From: Arthrobacter citreus
GTDB taxonomy: Bacteria > Bacillota > Bacilli > Bacillales > Bacillaceae_G
DNA length: 64,000 bases
Direction: 5' to 3'
Assembly: GCA_013200995.1 (NCBI GenBank)
Contig: CP053688.1
Coordinates: 4,898,001 to 4,962,000 of the forward strand
In this document: piece by piece, positions 30,183 through 40,494 of the stretch
How the letters are laid out: each line of letters begins with the position of its first letter
Position numbering within the stretch: the stretch's first letter is position 1
Notes under the pieces: model-generated
Told to the model about the DNA's origin: nothing
What the model saw: only the letters and a program-made list of their open reading frames with translations
Databases searched by the model: none
Made by a program: the position numbers and the translations under genes

Positions 30183-32825
30183 ATGGAAACAACACAAAAA
30201 TCATTACCAACAAAGTATGATCCGAATTTAGTTGAAAAAGATCGTTACCAATTTTGGTTAGATGGGAAATTCTTTGAAGCACAAGTAGAATCGGAAAAGC
30301 CGAAATATACAATCGTAATTCCTCCACCAAACGTAACTGGAAAATTACACTTAGGTCATGCTTGGGATACAACTTTACAAGATATTTTAACTCGTACAAA
30401 ACGTATGCAAGGATATGACGTATTATACTTACCTGGTATGGACCATGCTGGTATTGCTACTCAAGCAAAAGTTGAAGGCAAATTACGTGAAGAAGGCTTA
30501 TCAAGATATGATTTAGGACGTGAAAAATTCCTAGAAAAAGCTTGGGAGTGGAAAGAAGAATATGCTTCACACATTCGTTCACAATGGGAAAAAATTGGTT
30601 TAGGCTTAGATTACTCACGCGAACGCTTCACACTAGATGAGGGTCTATCAGATGCGGTAAAAGAAGTATTCGTTAAACTTTATAACAAAGGATTAATCTA
30701 TCGCGGTGAATACATCATCAACTGGGATCCTGCGACAAAAACAGCGTTATCAGATATCGAAGTAATTTATAAGGATGTTCAAGGTGCATTCTATCACATG
30801 CAATATCCATTAACTGATGGTTCAGGAAAAATTCAAATTGCAACTACTCGACCTGAAACAATGCTTGGTGATACTGCAATTGCTGTACATCCGGAAGATG
30901 AACGTTACAAATCAATGATTGGTAAAACAGTAATGCTACCAATCGTAAATAGAGAGATTCCAATTATCGCCGATGATTATGTAGATATGGAATTTGGTAC
31001 TGGGGTAGTAAAAATTACGCCTGCACATGATCCAAATGATTTTGAAGTTGGTAACCGCCATGACCTACCTCGCATTCTTGTAATGAATGAAGATGGTACG
31101 ATGAATGAAAAAGCTGGAAAATACAATGGTATGGATCGTTTTGAATGCCGTAAACAAATCGTTAAAGATTTACAAGAGATGGGTGTTCTTGTTGAAATCG
31201 AAGAGCATATGCATTCTGTAGGTCATAGTGAGCGTAGTGGCGCAGTTGTTGAGCCTTATTTATCAACTCAATGGTTCGTTAAAATGCAACCACTAGCAGA
31301 TGCTGCAGTAGCATTACAAAACTCTGATGACAGCGTAAAATTTGTACCAGATCGTTTTGAAAAAACTTACCTACGTTGGATGGAAAATATCCGTGACTGG
31401 TGTATCTCTCGTCAATTATGGTGGGGACATCGTATTCCAGCTTGGTACCATAAAGAAACTGGTGAAATTTATGTAAACCAAGAGCCACCAGCTGATCTTG
31501 AAAATTGGAATCAAGATAATGACGTATTAGATACTTGGTTCAGTTCAGCATTATGGCCATTCTCAACATTAGGTTGGCCAAACGAAGAAAGTAAGGATTT
31601 CCAAGCTTACTTCCCAACAAATGTATTAGTAACAGGTTATGATATTATTTTCTTCTGGGTTTCACGCATGATCTTCCAAGGGATTGAATTTACTGGTAAA
31701 CGCCCATTTAACGATGTATTAATTCATGGATTAGTACGTGACGAACAAGGACGTAAGATGAGTAAATCTCTTGGTAATGGTGTTGACCCAATGGATGTTA
31801 TCGAGAAATACGGGGCAGACTCATTACGTTATTTCTTAACAACAGGAAGTTCTCCAGGTCAAGATTTACGTTTCAGTATTGAAAAAGTTGAAGCTACTTG
31901 GAACTTTGTAAACAAAATTTGGAATGCCTCTCGTTTTGCATTAATGAATATGGAAGGCTTCACATATGAAAATATTGATTTAACGAAAGAAAAGTCTGTT
32001 GCTGATGAATGGATTTTAACTCGCTTAAATGAAACAATTGAAAGTGTGACATCATTAATCGATCGCTATGAATTTGGTGAAGTTGGCCGTGTACTTTATA
32101 ACTTCATTTGGGATGATGTTTGTGACTGGTATATTGAAATGGCAAAAATTCCTTTATACGGTGACAATGAAGATGCAAAAAATATGACTCGTTCAGTTCT
32201 AGCACATGTGTTAGAAAGTACGATGAAACTTTTACATCCATTTATGCCATTCGTAACAGAAGAAATTTGGCAATCTCTACCTCACCAAGGAGAATCTATT
32301 ACAGTATCTGCTTGGCCGACAGTTAAAGAGGAATTAACGAATAAAGAAGCTTCTGAAACGATGAAAATATTAGTTGAACTAATTCGTTCAGTTCGTAACA
32401 TCCGTGCAGAAGTAAACACGCCAATGAGCAAAAAAGTTCAACTAATGATTTCTGCTAAGGATGAAACAATTGCAGCGGCATTAGAAGCAAATCGTTCTTA
32501 TATTGAACGCTTCTGTAATCCTGAAGAGTTAACAATTTCTACTAATTTAACAGCTCCAGAAAAAAGCATGTCAGCGGTTATTAGTGGAGCTGAGCTTTAT
32601 CTTCCTCTTGAAGGATTAATCAATCTAGATGAAGAGAAAAAACGTTTAGAAAAAGAATTAGAAAAATGGACTAGTGAAGTTGAACGAGTTCAAAAGAAAT
32701 TAAGTAACCAAGGATTCGTAGCGAAAGCTCCTGCATCAGTAATTGAAGAAGAGCGTCGTAAAGAAAAAGATTATCTTGAGAAACAAGAATCTGTAAGAGC
32801 TCGAATTGCAGAATTAAGCAAATAA
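30183..32825 (+). CDS. valS: Valyl-tRNA synthetase
   Basis: An 880-residue class I synthetase charging tRNA-Val. The HIGH motif appears as HLGH in [15 protein letters not shown] near residue 47-60, the KMSKS loop as [10 protein letters not shown] near residue 527, and the editing domain lies between ([19 protein letters not shown]). The C-terminal 65 residues form the tRNA-binding coiled coil ([13 protein letters not shown]). The gene follows a valine T-box leader, and GAGGAG precedes its ATG. Confidence 0.98.
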   Translation: METTQKSLPTKYDPNLVEKDRYQFWLDGKFFEAQVESEKPKYTIVIPPPNVTGKLHLGHAWDTTLQDILTRTKRMQGYDVLYLPGMDHAGIATQAKVEGKLREEGLSRYDLGREKFLEKAWEWKEEYASHIRSQWEKIGLGLDYSRERFTLDEGLSDAVKEVFVKLYNKGLIYRGEYIINWDPATKTALSDIEVIYKDVQGAFYHMQYPLTDGSGKIQIATTRPETMLGDTAIAVHPEDERYKSMIGKTVMLPIVNREIPIIADDYVDMEFGTGVVKITPAHDPNDFEVGNRHDLPRILVMNEDGTMNEKAGKYNGMDRFECRKQIVKDLQEMGVLVEIEEHMHSVGHSERSGAVVEPYLSTQWFVKMQPLADAAVALQNSDDSVKFVPDRFEKTYLRWMENIRDWCISRQLWWGHRIPAWYHKETGEIYVNQEPPADLENWNQDNDVLDTWFSSALWPFSTLGWPNEESKDFQAYFPTNVLVTGYDIIFFWVSRMIFQGIEFTGKRPFNDVLIHGLVRDEQGRKMSKSLGNGVDPMDVIEKYGADSLRYFLTTGSSPGQDLRFSIEKVEATWNFVNKIWNASRFALMNMEGFTYENIDLTKEKSVADEWILTRLNETIESVTSLIDRYEFGEVGRVLYNFIWDDVCDWYIEMAKIPLYGDNEDAKNMTRSVLAHVLESTMKLLHPFMPFVTEEIWQSLPHQGESITVSAWPTVKEELTNKEASETMKILVELIRSVRNIRAEVNTPMSKKVQLMISAKDETIAAALEANRSYIERFCNPEELTISTNLTAPEKSMSAVISGAELYLPLEGLINLDEEKKRLEKELEKWTSEVERVQKKLSNQGFVAKAPASVIEEERRKEKDYLEKQESVRARIAELSK

Positions 32826-32862
32826 TAACAGTGTAATAGGCTGTTATAAAAATTAGAAAGAT

Positions 32863-32901
32863 AAAACGACGAATTGAGTTTAATGATTCGTCGTTTTTTA
32901 C
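32863..32901 (+). terminator. valS terminator
   Basis: AAACGACGAAT pairs with ATTCGTCGTTT, followed by T residues. Confidence 0.85.
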
Positions 32902-32919
32902 TATAAAGGTGGGGGTAAG

Positions 32920-34221
32920 ATGGTTAGTACATATGAAGAAGCACTGAAATGGATGAATAACAGAACAAAGTTTGGAATTGTACCTGGGTTACAGCGAATG
33001 GAAGAAATGCTCGTTCGACTAGGTAATCCGCATCTTAACGTAAAAGCAATTCATGTAGCAGGTACAAACGGGAAAGGTTCCACAATCACATTTTTGCAAA
33101 GTATATTATTAGAAGCAGGGTATACTGTAGGAGCTTTTACATCACCATATATATTAGATTATCGTGAACAAATTATGTTCTGTGGAGAAATGATTAGTGA
33201 AAATGAGTTTATTCATTTAGTAAATTGCATGATTCCTGTAGTTGAGGAAGTTGAACAATTGCCATGTGGTGCTCCAACTGAATTTGAGATTATTACTACA
33301 ATGGCATTTTACTTTTTTGGTAAGGTAAAAGAAAACGATATCTTTATCGTTGAGGCAGGCTTAGGTGGATTAGAGGATTGTACAAATGTAGTAACCCCTT
33401 TAATTAGTATCATTACGAGTATCGGTCACGATCATCAACAAATTCTCGGTGAAACAATAGAAGAAATTACCAAGCATAAAGCCGGAATTATTAAAAAAGG
33501 GATTCCAATTGTTACTGCAGAGTTAAAAGAAGAAGCGTTAAAAATTATCCGTGATAAAGCGATAACAAGTGAAGCTGATTATTTCGAATATGGAAAACAT
33601 TTCTTTGCTTCCTCAATAAAGGATCAACAAAATGAACAATTTTGTTACGAAGGGTTTAGCAATGCAATTGAAAATATCGAGTTATCAATGCTTGGTCAAC
33701 ACCAAATTAGGAATGCTTCATGTGCTATTACAGCCATTCAGTTATTACAAAAACATTATGGAATGAAAATTAGTGAACGTACTATCAAACATGGATTAAA
33801 AATAGCTCAAAAAGCCGGAAGATTTGAAAAAATAGTTTCTAGTCCGGTTATTTATATTGATGGTGCTCATAATGTTGAAGGAATAAAAAGCTTAGTGGAA
33901 ACGATGAATGAGCATTTTAAAGATAAGGAAATAAAAATTTTATTTTCAGCTTTAAAAGATAAAAATGTTGAGGAAATGGTAAAAGAATTACGAGAAATGA
34001 CAAATAATATTGTAATGACAACTTTTGATTTTCCTAGAGCGATGAATAGAGACGAATTAATCGCTAATGCTAATAGTTTAAATATAAATTACGAAAGCAA
34101 TTTACAGACCGCAATAGACGAGAATGTAAAGAAAACTCGAGAAAACGAAATATTACTAATAACAGGATCGTTATATTTTATCTCAGTCGTAAGAAGTTAT
34201 TTAATAAAAAAATACGTCTAG
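32920..34221 (+). CDS. folC: Folylpolyglutamate synthase / dihydrofolate synthase
   Basis: A 433-residue Mur-ligase-type enzyme that adds glutamate to folates. The ATP loop is GTNGKGST near residue 47, with GAFTSPYI, the metal-site region FIVEAGLGGLEDCTNVV, SIGHDHQQILG, KAGIIKKG and IYIDGAHNVEG. GGTGGGGG precedes the ATG. It follows valS as in B. subtilis, with a terminator between them, so some separate initiation is likely. Confidence 0.95.
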   Translation: MVSTYEEALKWMNNRTKFGIVPGLQRMEEMLVRLGNPHLNVKAIHVAGTNGKGSTITFLQSILLEAGYTVGAFTSPYILDYREQIMFCGEMISENEFIHLVNCMIPVVEEVEQLPCGAPTEFEIITTMAFYFFGKVKENDIFIVEAGLGGLEDCTNVVTPLISIITSIGHDHQQILGETIEEITKHKAGIIKKGIPIVTAELKEEALKIIRDKAITSEADYFEYGKHFFASSIKDQQNEQFCYEGFSNAIENIELSMLGQHQIRNASCAITAIQLLQKHYGMKISERTIKHGLKIAQKAGRFEKIVSSPVIYIDGAHNVEGIKSLVETMNEHFKDKEIKILFSALKDKNVEEMVKELREMTNNIVMTTFDFPRAMNRDELIANANSLNINYESNLQTAIDENVKKTRENEILLITGSLYFISVVRSYLIKKYV

Positions 34222-34245
34222 ATTAGTAAAGGAGGGCCATCATTC

Positions 34246-35961
34246 ATGCTTAGTAAGCAAAGTAATAGGTTTATATGGATTACATGGATTGTAATTATGC
34301 CTATCATTTTTTTTTATGCTTATATGGTTAGCCCTCTTAAACACATCGATCGTTCTAATTTTTTGATTATAATAGCTCTATTTTTAATTGTTTCAAATAT
34401 GCCGATAAAAATAAATGATGCTACTTTCTCATTTATTTTCGGAATCTCGATTTTAGTTTTTTTATCGTATGGATTATTTGCAGAGCTATTAATAAGTCAG
34501 TTAGCTTATGCCTTTTTATATATTAGATTGAGTATTACTAAAAAAACTCTTTATCGTATGCCACTAAATTCGATGATGTTTGCACTATGTTCAATTGGAA
34601 GTGCATTATTTTATAATTTAGCAGGAGGAAAAATTACTCCTACCGGTACGAATGAAATTGTAAGTTGTATTTTTCCAGTTTTCATATACACGATTGCATC
34701 ATTTTGGATTAATCAAATCGTTATTTATTTTGTAACAATTAATTTATATAAAATAGACACTAAATTATTTAATAGAGAATTTAAGTGGGATTTATTTATA
34801 AATCTATTAATGTTCCCAATTGGAATTAGTCTATACTTAATGCTTGAAACTAGGGGATATATCACTCTATTTTATATTTCTATTTACTATATAATCTTAA
34901 TGATTATATTAAATACTTTGTCATCAACCTTAAATATGAATAAATATTTAAAGAAGACGATGAGAATAAGTCAAAAACTATCTCAAAAAATGGAAGAAGA
35001 AGATGTAATAGACGAGTTTTTTGAACAATTAAGCAAAATAATTCCTATTTCTAATGGGAATTTATTTTTAGTTGAAGATTCTTCACTCAAATTAAAAAGG
35101 TATTTTCAAAATAAGTTTGATGAAAAAAGATTTAGTTGTCCTTACTTTGATACACTTGAAGGCTCGATAACTGAGAAAGTGTATTATGAAAAAAGAAGAT
35201 ATAATTTTAATAGGCGAACACAATGGATAACAAATGATCATTTAAAATGTACTGATGCTGAAAGCTTATTATCAATTCCAATTATAAAGAATCAAGAAGT
35301 AGTTGGTGTACTAACAATTGCATCAGAACAAAAAAATGCTTATAAAAAATACCAAGTCGTAATGATCGAAATTTTAGCTCTATATCTTGCAATTGCGATC
35401 GAGAATGCGAGGTATTACTTAGAAACAAAAACTAGAAGCGAAACAGACTCTTTAACTGGCATTTATAATTTTGAATATCTCGAATCTAAAATAAAAGATG
35501 AATTTGTCCGTTTGAATTCTTCCAAAATTAAGTCCATTTCATTACTTTTAATAGATCTAGATTATTTTAAAAGAATAAATGACCAATACGGTCATCAAGC
35601 GGGAAATGAAGTGCTATTCGAAGTTGCACAAAGAATTAAAAAGATAGTAGGCCATAATGGATTAGTTGCGCGTTTTGGTGGTGAAGAATTTTCAGTATTG
35701 ACGGTTAATAATAACGAATATGAAACATATGATTTAGCCGAGAATATAAGAAAATCACTTCAAAATATTCCATTTAGTATGACAAACTATCTGACCAATG
35801 ATCATCAACAAATTAAATTAACTGTCACGGCGAGTATTGGAGCAGCAGTTGCACCATTTGTAGCAGAAGAACCAGCTGACTTAATTCGTTGCGCAGACAG
35901 AGCTATGTATTCAAAAGCAAAAAATGCTGGAAGAAATAAAGTAGCAATCTATCGTAAATGA
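34246..35961 (+). CDS. Membrane GAF-GGDEF diguanylate cyclase
   Basis: A 571-residue protein with about seven hydrophobic segments in the first 225 residues, a GAF-like sensor domain at about 250-390 and a GGDEF domain at about 400-571. The cyclase signature RFGGEEFSVL (GGEEF, near residue 477) is intact, so it should make cyclic di-GMP. The inhibitory RxxD site is absent: GHNG stands in its place, so product inhibition is not expected. AAAGGAGGG precedes the ATG, 24 bases after folC. In B. subtilis this slot holds comC, so the gene is a replacement or insertion. The input signal is unknown. Confidence 0.88.
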   Translation: MLSKQSNRFIWITWIVIMPIIFFYAYMVSPLKHIDRSNFLIIIALFLIVSNMPIKINDATFSFIFGISILVFLSYGLFAELLISQLAYAFLYIRLSITKKTLYRMPLNSMMFALCSIGSALFYNLAGGKITPTGTNEIVSCIFPVFIYTIASFWINQIVIYFVTINLYKIDTKLFNREFKWDLFINLLMFPIGISLYLMLETRGYITLFYISIYYIILMIILNTLSSTLNMNKYLKKTMRISQKLSQKMEEEDVIDEFFEQLSKIIPISNGNLFLVEDSSLKLKRYFQNKFDEKRFSCPYFDTLEGSITEKVYYEKRRYNFNRRTQWITNDHLKCTDAESLLSIPIIKNQEVVGVLTIASEQKNAYKKYQVVMIEILALYLAIAIENARYYLETKTRSETDSLTGIYNFEYLESKIKDEFVRLNSSKIKSISLLLIDLDYFKRINDQYGHQAGNEVLFEVAQRIKKIVGHNGLVARFGGEEFSVLTVNNNEYETYDLAENIRKSLQNIPFSMTNYLTNDHQQIKLTVTASIGAAVAPFVAEEPADLIRCADRAMYSKAKNAGRNKVAIYRK

Positions 35962-35992
35962 CCACCGAGAAGTAGACTTCGGTGGTTTATTT
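35961..35992 (+). terminator. Terminator after the GGDEF gene
   Basis: ACCACCGA pairs with TCGGTGGT, followed by a short T-rich run. Confidence 0.75.
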
Positions 35993-36140
35993 ATTTTTAT
36001 AGAAAAGGAAGGAATTGCAGGCTTTTTGTAATTTTTTGTTGCACGATACATGGTTGTCCTCGACAAATGTCGGCGAGTTTTTTTGGAATTATATGTTAGT
36101 ATTTTTTTACGTTTTAAAATAAAGTATTAGGAGGATTCAT

Positions 36141-37115
36141 ATGGACAAGTCCTCAAAGATATCGATTAAAATCAATGGTGAGGAAAAAAAGTTTGCGGAA
36201 GGCGCTGTGACCCCTAACGAAAATCAGGTGGAAAAAGATGGAGAATTCGGTTGGGTTTTACCAACTCCAGATGGATTAGGTAAAAAAGTAATTGTTTTGG
36301 ATGATGTTAAAAAGAAGAAGAAGATGAAACCAGTGGAGAAGGTCAAGACGAAAAAGTCGAAAAAGAAGGCTTCTTTTTTCGTGAAAAAATCACCTTCAAA
36401 AAGTATTATTATTTCAATTATTGGTGCAAGTTTAATAGGATTATGCTTTGGATTTGTTTTTTTAGGTATTTTTAAACAAGCAAAACCAGATGCAACTACT
36501 CCAACAAGCATTATTGAAAAAGTTGCCGGTACAACTACTCAGGTGGAAACAAGTATCCCAACTGTGAAATTTGATTTGGCACAAGTAGGGATGTATAAAA
36601 CGATGGCAGCTGCAAAGAAAAATGTAAAAGAAGTTTCAAAATTAGGCTATAAACCTGTAATTTATGAAAAGAATAATGCTTTATTTGTTGTTATTGCATT
36701 GAGTGGGAAAGAAAGCACATTTTTAGCTGATGAGGTAAAGACAAAACTTAATAGCGCGTATTTAAAAGAAGAAACAATTGCTGGGCAAACTTATAAAGGT
36801 CCTAAACAATCAGTTGATATGTATAAGGCAGAAGTTGAAACATTTAATTTTATGCTATCATATTTAACAGATCAGAATTTTAATAATGCGAAGCAACTAG
36901 AACAAATAACTTCAACGATGCTAATTTTGAGCAAGCAAAAAGACTATATCAAAAATAAGCCATTATTAAAGGGGCTTAAATATCTACAAAATATCGAAAA
37001 AGTCTTGTCCTCAAATAACAAGCAAAGTTTAAATAAGACGACTGAAGCAGTTCAAGATAATCTATTATCATTATTTAAAATATTAAAAGAACAAAAAAAT
37101 ACACTGACAAATTAA
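36141..37115 (+). CDS. spoIIB: SpoIIB-like sporulation protein (SPOR-type domain)
   Basis: A 324-residue single-pass membrane protein. The cytoplasmic N-terminus is short and very lysine-rich (residues 55-85), one transmembrane segment spans about 93-113, and a SPOR-like domain follows (FDLAQVGMYKTMAAAKKNV to ALFVVIALSGKE, about 147-205). SpoIIB helps septal peptidoglycan remodelling at engulfment in B. subtilis. Overall similarity is modest, so the name rests on topology, the SPOR-like repeat and position before maf-radC-mreB. AGGAGG precedes the ATG. Confidence 0.8.
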   Translation: MDKSSKISIKINGEEKKFAEGAVTPNENQVEKDGEFGWVLPTPDGLGKKVIVLDDVKKKKKMKPVEKVKTKKSKKKASFFVKKSPSKSIIISIIGASLIGLCFGFVFLGIFKQAKPDATTPTSIIEKVAGTTTQVETSIPTVKFDLAQVGMYKTMAAAKKNVKEVSKLGYKPVIYEKNNALFVVIALSGKESTFLADEVKTKLNSAYLKEETIAGQTYKGPKQSVDMYKAEVETFNFMLSYLTDQNFNNAKQLEQITSTMLILSKQKDYIKNKPLLKGLKYLQNIEKVLSSNNKQSLNKTTEAVQDNLLSLFKILKEQKNTLTN

Positions 37116-37132
37116 TTTTTGTTAGTGTATTT
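37100..37132 (+). terminator. spoIIB terminator, copy 1
   Basis: Stem ACACTGACAAA/TTTGTTAGTGT-type hairpin that overlaps the spoIIB stop and is followed by only TTTAG. An exact 33-base copy lies at 37634-37666. Confidence 0.75.
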
Positions 37133-37431
37133 AGATTGTTGAAATATAACAGCCAATCGTTAAAATGTTATTAAGCGATCAAATTATTTCTTTTGAGGGT
37201 GTTATTATTTATTTATTTTAATAGATAATTTGTTTGTGGAATACTAACAAACTATAGTAATACTCTTTTTCAGGTTGAAAAATTGAGTTGTAAATTGTTT
37301 GAAGAAGAATTAAATAATTAATTTATAAGTAGGCGATTAATCGATATTGCAAAATAATTGAGTATTTAATTTCAATTTTTCTCAAAGAGAATTAATAAGA
37401 GTTTTTATGAATGCTTTTTTATTTTGAAGAA

Positions 37432-37557
37432 GTTGATTGGAACGAAAGGAGGCTCGACTCCTATGGGAAGTGCGGGAAGCCTGAGACCCCACAGGCGAAG
37501 TCGAGGAGGCTCAGGTCTCGCCCCATGGAAAGCGAGAATCCTGTAGTGGAAATCAAC
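37432..37557. mobile_element. Bacillaceae-type interspersed repeat, 126 bp, with GTTGATT/AATCAAC ends
   Basis: A GC-richer palindromic element in an otherwise AT-rich gap. It starts GTTGATTGGAACGAAAGGAG and ends GCGAGAATCCTGTAGTGG with AATCAAC. Inside are AGCCTGAGACCCCACAGGCG and AAGTCGAGGAGGCTCAGG, which fold into nested stems. I recognise the CTGAGACC…GAGGAGGCTC…GAAAGCGAG…GGAAATCAAC pattern as a widespread non-coding repeat of Bacillaceae genomes. An open frame over it is not a real gene. Confidence 0.8.
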
Positions 37558-37633
37558 ATCATACAACTTCCTTTACATTGCATTGAAAAATTTTGTTTTG
37601 TAATTGATAAGTTCTTTTTTTCAAGAGCCTGAG

Positions 37634-37673
37634 TACACTGACAAATTAATTTTTGTTAGTGTATTTTTTATTA
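37634..37673 (+). terminator. spoIIB terminator, copy 2
   Basis: Same hairpin as copy 1 with a longer T run (TTTTTTATT). Confidence 0.8.
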
Positions 37674-37956
37674 CAAGCTGAATTAAAAGAAATACTATTT
37701 TAGTTAAAAACTTCTTACTGCAATATAATTTTAATTAAATTTAATGCTAATTTTACATAGAAAACATAGGAATTATGCAATGAAATTTTTAAAAATGAAA
37801 TTTTAATATTAGGGTATTTTAATACATAACAAAACTTTCATTAATATTACATTTTAGTAACGAATAGGCAACGGAAAGTGTTTTTTGCTAATTTGTGTTA
37901 TAGTGATTATCTGGGTAGGATAGTCTTGTATCCTTCCTTTTAAAATTAAATAATAG

Positions 37957-38526
37957 GTGAATGAAATGAAAAAACTTATATTGGCCTCTGCATCTCCTCG
38001 ACGAAAAGAACTTCTTAGTATGTTAAATATCCCTTTTATCATTGAAACTAGTGATGTTGAAGAAGTAATGGAGCAGAACTTGTCGTCTTCAGAGATTGTA
38101 TTAAAATTGGCGGAAGAAAAGGCAACAGATGTATCAACTAAATTTCCAAATGCTGTTATAATCGGTGCTGATACAATCGTTACTTATAAAGATAAAAAAC
38201 TAGGTAAGCCTACGTTAAAAGAAGATGCTTTTGCGATGTTAAAAATGCTATCAGGTAATACACATGAGGTTTATACTGGTGTTTCAATTATAAATGAAGG
38301 TATAAGTAGTAGTTTTTATCAATGTACAAAAATTACCTTCAGTGAGCTTAGTGATCAAGAAATAATTGATTATATCAATACAAATGAACCGATGGATAAA
38401 GCTGGCGCTTACGGCATTCAAGGATATGGTGGTACATTCGTAGAGAAAATAGACGGCGACTATTACTCTGTTGTAGGACTTCCGATCAATAAGGTTAAGA
38501 AAAAACTTAAGGAATTAAATTTTTAA
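37957..38526 (+). CDS. maf: Maf, nucleoside-triphosphate pyrophosphatase
   Basis: A 189-residue house-cleaning pyrophosphatase acting on modified or non-canonical nucleotides; in Bacillus it is linked to septum formation and competence-associated division arrest. The family loop ASASPRRKELL is at residues 6-16, with IGADTIV, GNTHEVYTGVSI and DKAGAYGIQGYGG, the catalytic and substrate-binding blocks. It lies just before radC, as in B. subtilis. Confidence 0.94.
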   Translation: MNEMKKLILASASPRRKELLSMLNIPFIIETSDVEEVMEQNLSSSEIVLKLAEEKATDVSTKFPNAVIIGADTIVTYKDKKLGKPTLKEDAFAMLKMLSGNTHEVYTGVSIINEGISSSFYQCTKITFSELSDQEIIDYINTNEPMDKAGAYGIQGYGGTFVEKIDGDYYSVVGLPINKVKKKLKELNF

Positions 38527-38547
38527 CTATTGATTTGAGGTGGTACC

Positions 38548-39234
38548 ATGTCAAATTCGCTTCTCATTAGAGATTTTCCGAAAGATGAGCGGCCTAGAGA
38601 GAGATTGTTGAAATTTGGTCCAGGTAGTTTGACAAACCAAGATTTATTAGCAATTTTGTTAAGAACTGGAACAAAAAATGAATCGGTTTTAAATGTTTCG
38701 AACGAACTTTTATTAAAATTTGATGGACTAAGATTATTAATGAACGCGTCTGTAGAAGAAATTTCAAACATTAAAGGAATTGGTGAAGCGAAAGCTGTTC
38801 AATTAATTGCTGCCTTTGAGTTAGGAAAAAGAATAAATAGACTTCAATACGACGAAAGATTTATGATAAAAAGTCCAGATGATTGTGCTAAATTTATGAT
38901 GGATGAAATGAGATTTCTTGAACAAGAGCATTTTGTATGTTTATACTTAAATACGAAAAATCAAGTTATTGCCCGCGAAACAATTTTTAAGGGGAGTTTA
39001 AATGCTTCAATTGTTCATCCACGCGAAATATTTAAAGAAGCATTCCGAAGATCAGCAAGCTCGATTATTTGTCTACACAATCATCCAAGTGGGGATCCAA
39101 CTCCAAGTAGAGAAGATATTGAAGTGACCAAACGATTAGTCGAATGTGGAAAAATAATTGGAATTGAATTACTAGACCACATCATAATTGGTGAACATAA
39201 GTATGTCAGTTTAAAAGAAAAAGGTTGCTTTTAA
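38548..39234 (+). CDS. radC: RadC/YsxA, JAB-domain protein
   Basis: A 228-residue protein with an N-terminal helix-hairpin-helix (ISNIKGIGEAKAVQLIAAFE) and a C-terminal JAB/MPN metalloprotease-like domain whose metal site HNHPSGDPTPSREDI is intact. The protein was once linked to DNA repair; its true substrate is unknown. GAGGTGG precedes the ATG. It lies 21 bases after maf and before mreB as in B. subtilis. Confidence 0.93.
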   Translation: MSNSLLIRDFPKDERPRERLLKFGPGSLTNQDLLAILLRTGTKNESVLNVSNELLLKFDGLRLLMNASVEEISNIKGIGEAKAVQLIAAFELGKRINRLQYDERFMIKSPDDCAKFMMDEMRFLEQEHFVCLYLNTKNQVIARETIFKGSLNASIVHPREIFKEAFRRSASSIICLHNHPSGDPTPSREDIEVTKRLVECGKIIGIELLDHIIIGEHKYVSLKEKGCF

Positions 39235-39369
39235 GGGTGTTCATTAGTGGCTAATTGTTTTATAATGTAAGTTATGGATAAAAACCTGTTATTTACTAAC
39301 GATAAGAAAATATAGTATAGATACTTTAAATATGAATTTAAGTTGTACGTTTTAGAAAGGAAGATACAT

Positions 39370-40404
39370 ATGTTTGGATTAGGCGGATTTACTCGAGATT
39401 TAGGAATAGACTTAGGTACGGCAAATACTTTAGTCTTTGTAAAAGGAAAAGGAATTGTGGTTAGAGAACCATCTGTTGTTGCTTTAAAGACAGATACAAA
39501 GCAAATTGTTGCTGTAGGTAATTCAGCAAAACTTATGATTGGTCGTACTCCAGGAAATGTTGTTGCAACTAGACCAATGAAAGATGGGGTAATTGCTGAT
39601 TTTGAAACAACAGCAACGATGATGAAACACTATATTGATCAAGCTCAAAAGAGTAACGGATTTTTCTCACGTAAACCTTATGTAATGGTTTGTGTACCTT
39701 CAGGTATTACTGCTGTTGAAAAAAGAGCTGTTATTGATGCGACTAGACAAGCTGGTGCACGTGATGCATTCTTAATCGAAGAACCTTTTGCTGCTGCAAT
39801 TGGAGCTAATTTACCAGTTATGGAACCGACTGGAAGTATGGTTGTTGATATTGGTGGAGGAACAACTGAAGTTGCAATTATTTCACTTGGTGGAATTGTT
39901 ACAAGTCAGTCAATCCGTACTGCCGGTGATGATATGGACGAAGCGATCATTCAATATATTAAAAAGAACTATAACTTATCAATCGGTGAACGAACTGCCG
40001 AGCAATTAAAGCTTGAAATTGGTTCAGCTTTCAATACTGATACAGATGAAAAAATGGATATTCGTGGTCGAGACTTAATTTCAGGTTTACCTAAAACAAT
40101 TACGATTCATGGAGAAGAAGTTGCGGCTGCATTAAGTGATACAGTTGATGCAATTGTTGAATCTGTGAAAAATACTTTAGAGAAAACTCCACCTGAACTA
40201 GCAGCTGATATTATTGATCGTGGAATTGTTTTAACAGGTGGCGGAGCACTTCTTCGTAATCTTGATAAAGTAATTGCACAAGAAACAAATATGCCTGTAA
40301 TTGTTGCGGAAGACCCTCTTGATTGTGTAGCAATGGGTACAGGTAAAGCATTAGACAATATCGATATATTCAAAAAGAATTATACTTCAAATTCATATCG
40401 ATAA
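39370..40404 (+). CDS. mreB: MreB, actin-like cell-shape protein
   Basis: A 344-residue membrane-associated actin homologue that guides the elongation machinery. Phosphate-1 motif [13 protein letters not shown] lies at about residues 9-21 and phosphate-2 [13 protein letters not shown] near 155. The adenosine motif [11 protein letters not shown] is near the C-terminus. The open frame starts nine codons earlier, but AAAGGAAG is well spaced from the ATG at 39370 and the family start is [12 protein letters not shown]. It heads mreBCD-minCD. Confidence 0.96.
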   Translation: MFGLGGFTRDLGIDLGTANTLVFVKGKGIVVREPSVVALKTDTKQIVAVGNSAKLMIGRTPGNVVATRPMKDGVIADFETTATMMKHYIDQAQKSNGFFSRKPYVMVCVPSGITAVEKRAVIDATRQAGARDAFLIEEPFAAAIGANLPVMEPTGSMVVDIGGGTTEVAIISLGGIVTSQSIRTAGDDMDEAIIQYIKKNYNLSIGERTAEQLKLEIGSAFNTDTDEKMDIRGRDLISGLPKTITIHGEEVAAALSDTVDAIVESVKNTLEKTPPELAADIIDRGIVLTGGGALLRNLDKVIAQETNMPVIVAEDPLDCVAMGTGKALDNIDIFKKNYTSNSYR

Positions 40405-40494
40405 AATTTTAGTGGCAGTGTTAAAAAACTCGCTAGTTTTCTAAAAGAAATAGCTCCTAAAGAAAGTTCTTTAATAAGAAGATTAGCAAAAAAT

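Larger units (their letters stand above)
37100..37666. repeat. 33-bp direct duplication of the spoIIB terminator around a 501-bp insert
   Basis: The 33 bases at 37100-37132 are repeated exactly at 37634-37666. The second copy continues into TTTTTTATT, a proper terminator tail that the first lacks. The bases between look inserted into or duplicated from the original terminator, and include a Bacillaceae-type repeat at 37432-37557. Confidence 0.9.
37133..37956. other. Gene-free interval between spoIIB and maf
   Basis: About 820 bases without a credible gene. It holds the inserted 501-bp segment with the 126-bp repeat, the second terminator copy, and an AT-rich stretch 37674-37956 that presumably contains the maf promoter, which I could not place confidently. 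Confidence 0.7.

Noticed and set aside
37411-37632. 73-codon open frame in the spoIIB-maf gap
   Set aside because: It overlaps the palindromic interspersed repeat and has no ribosome-binding site or homology-like features.
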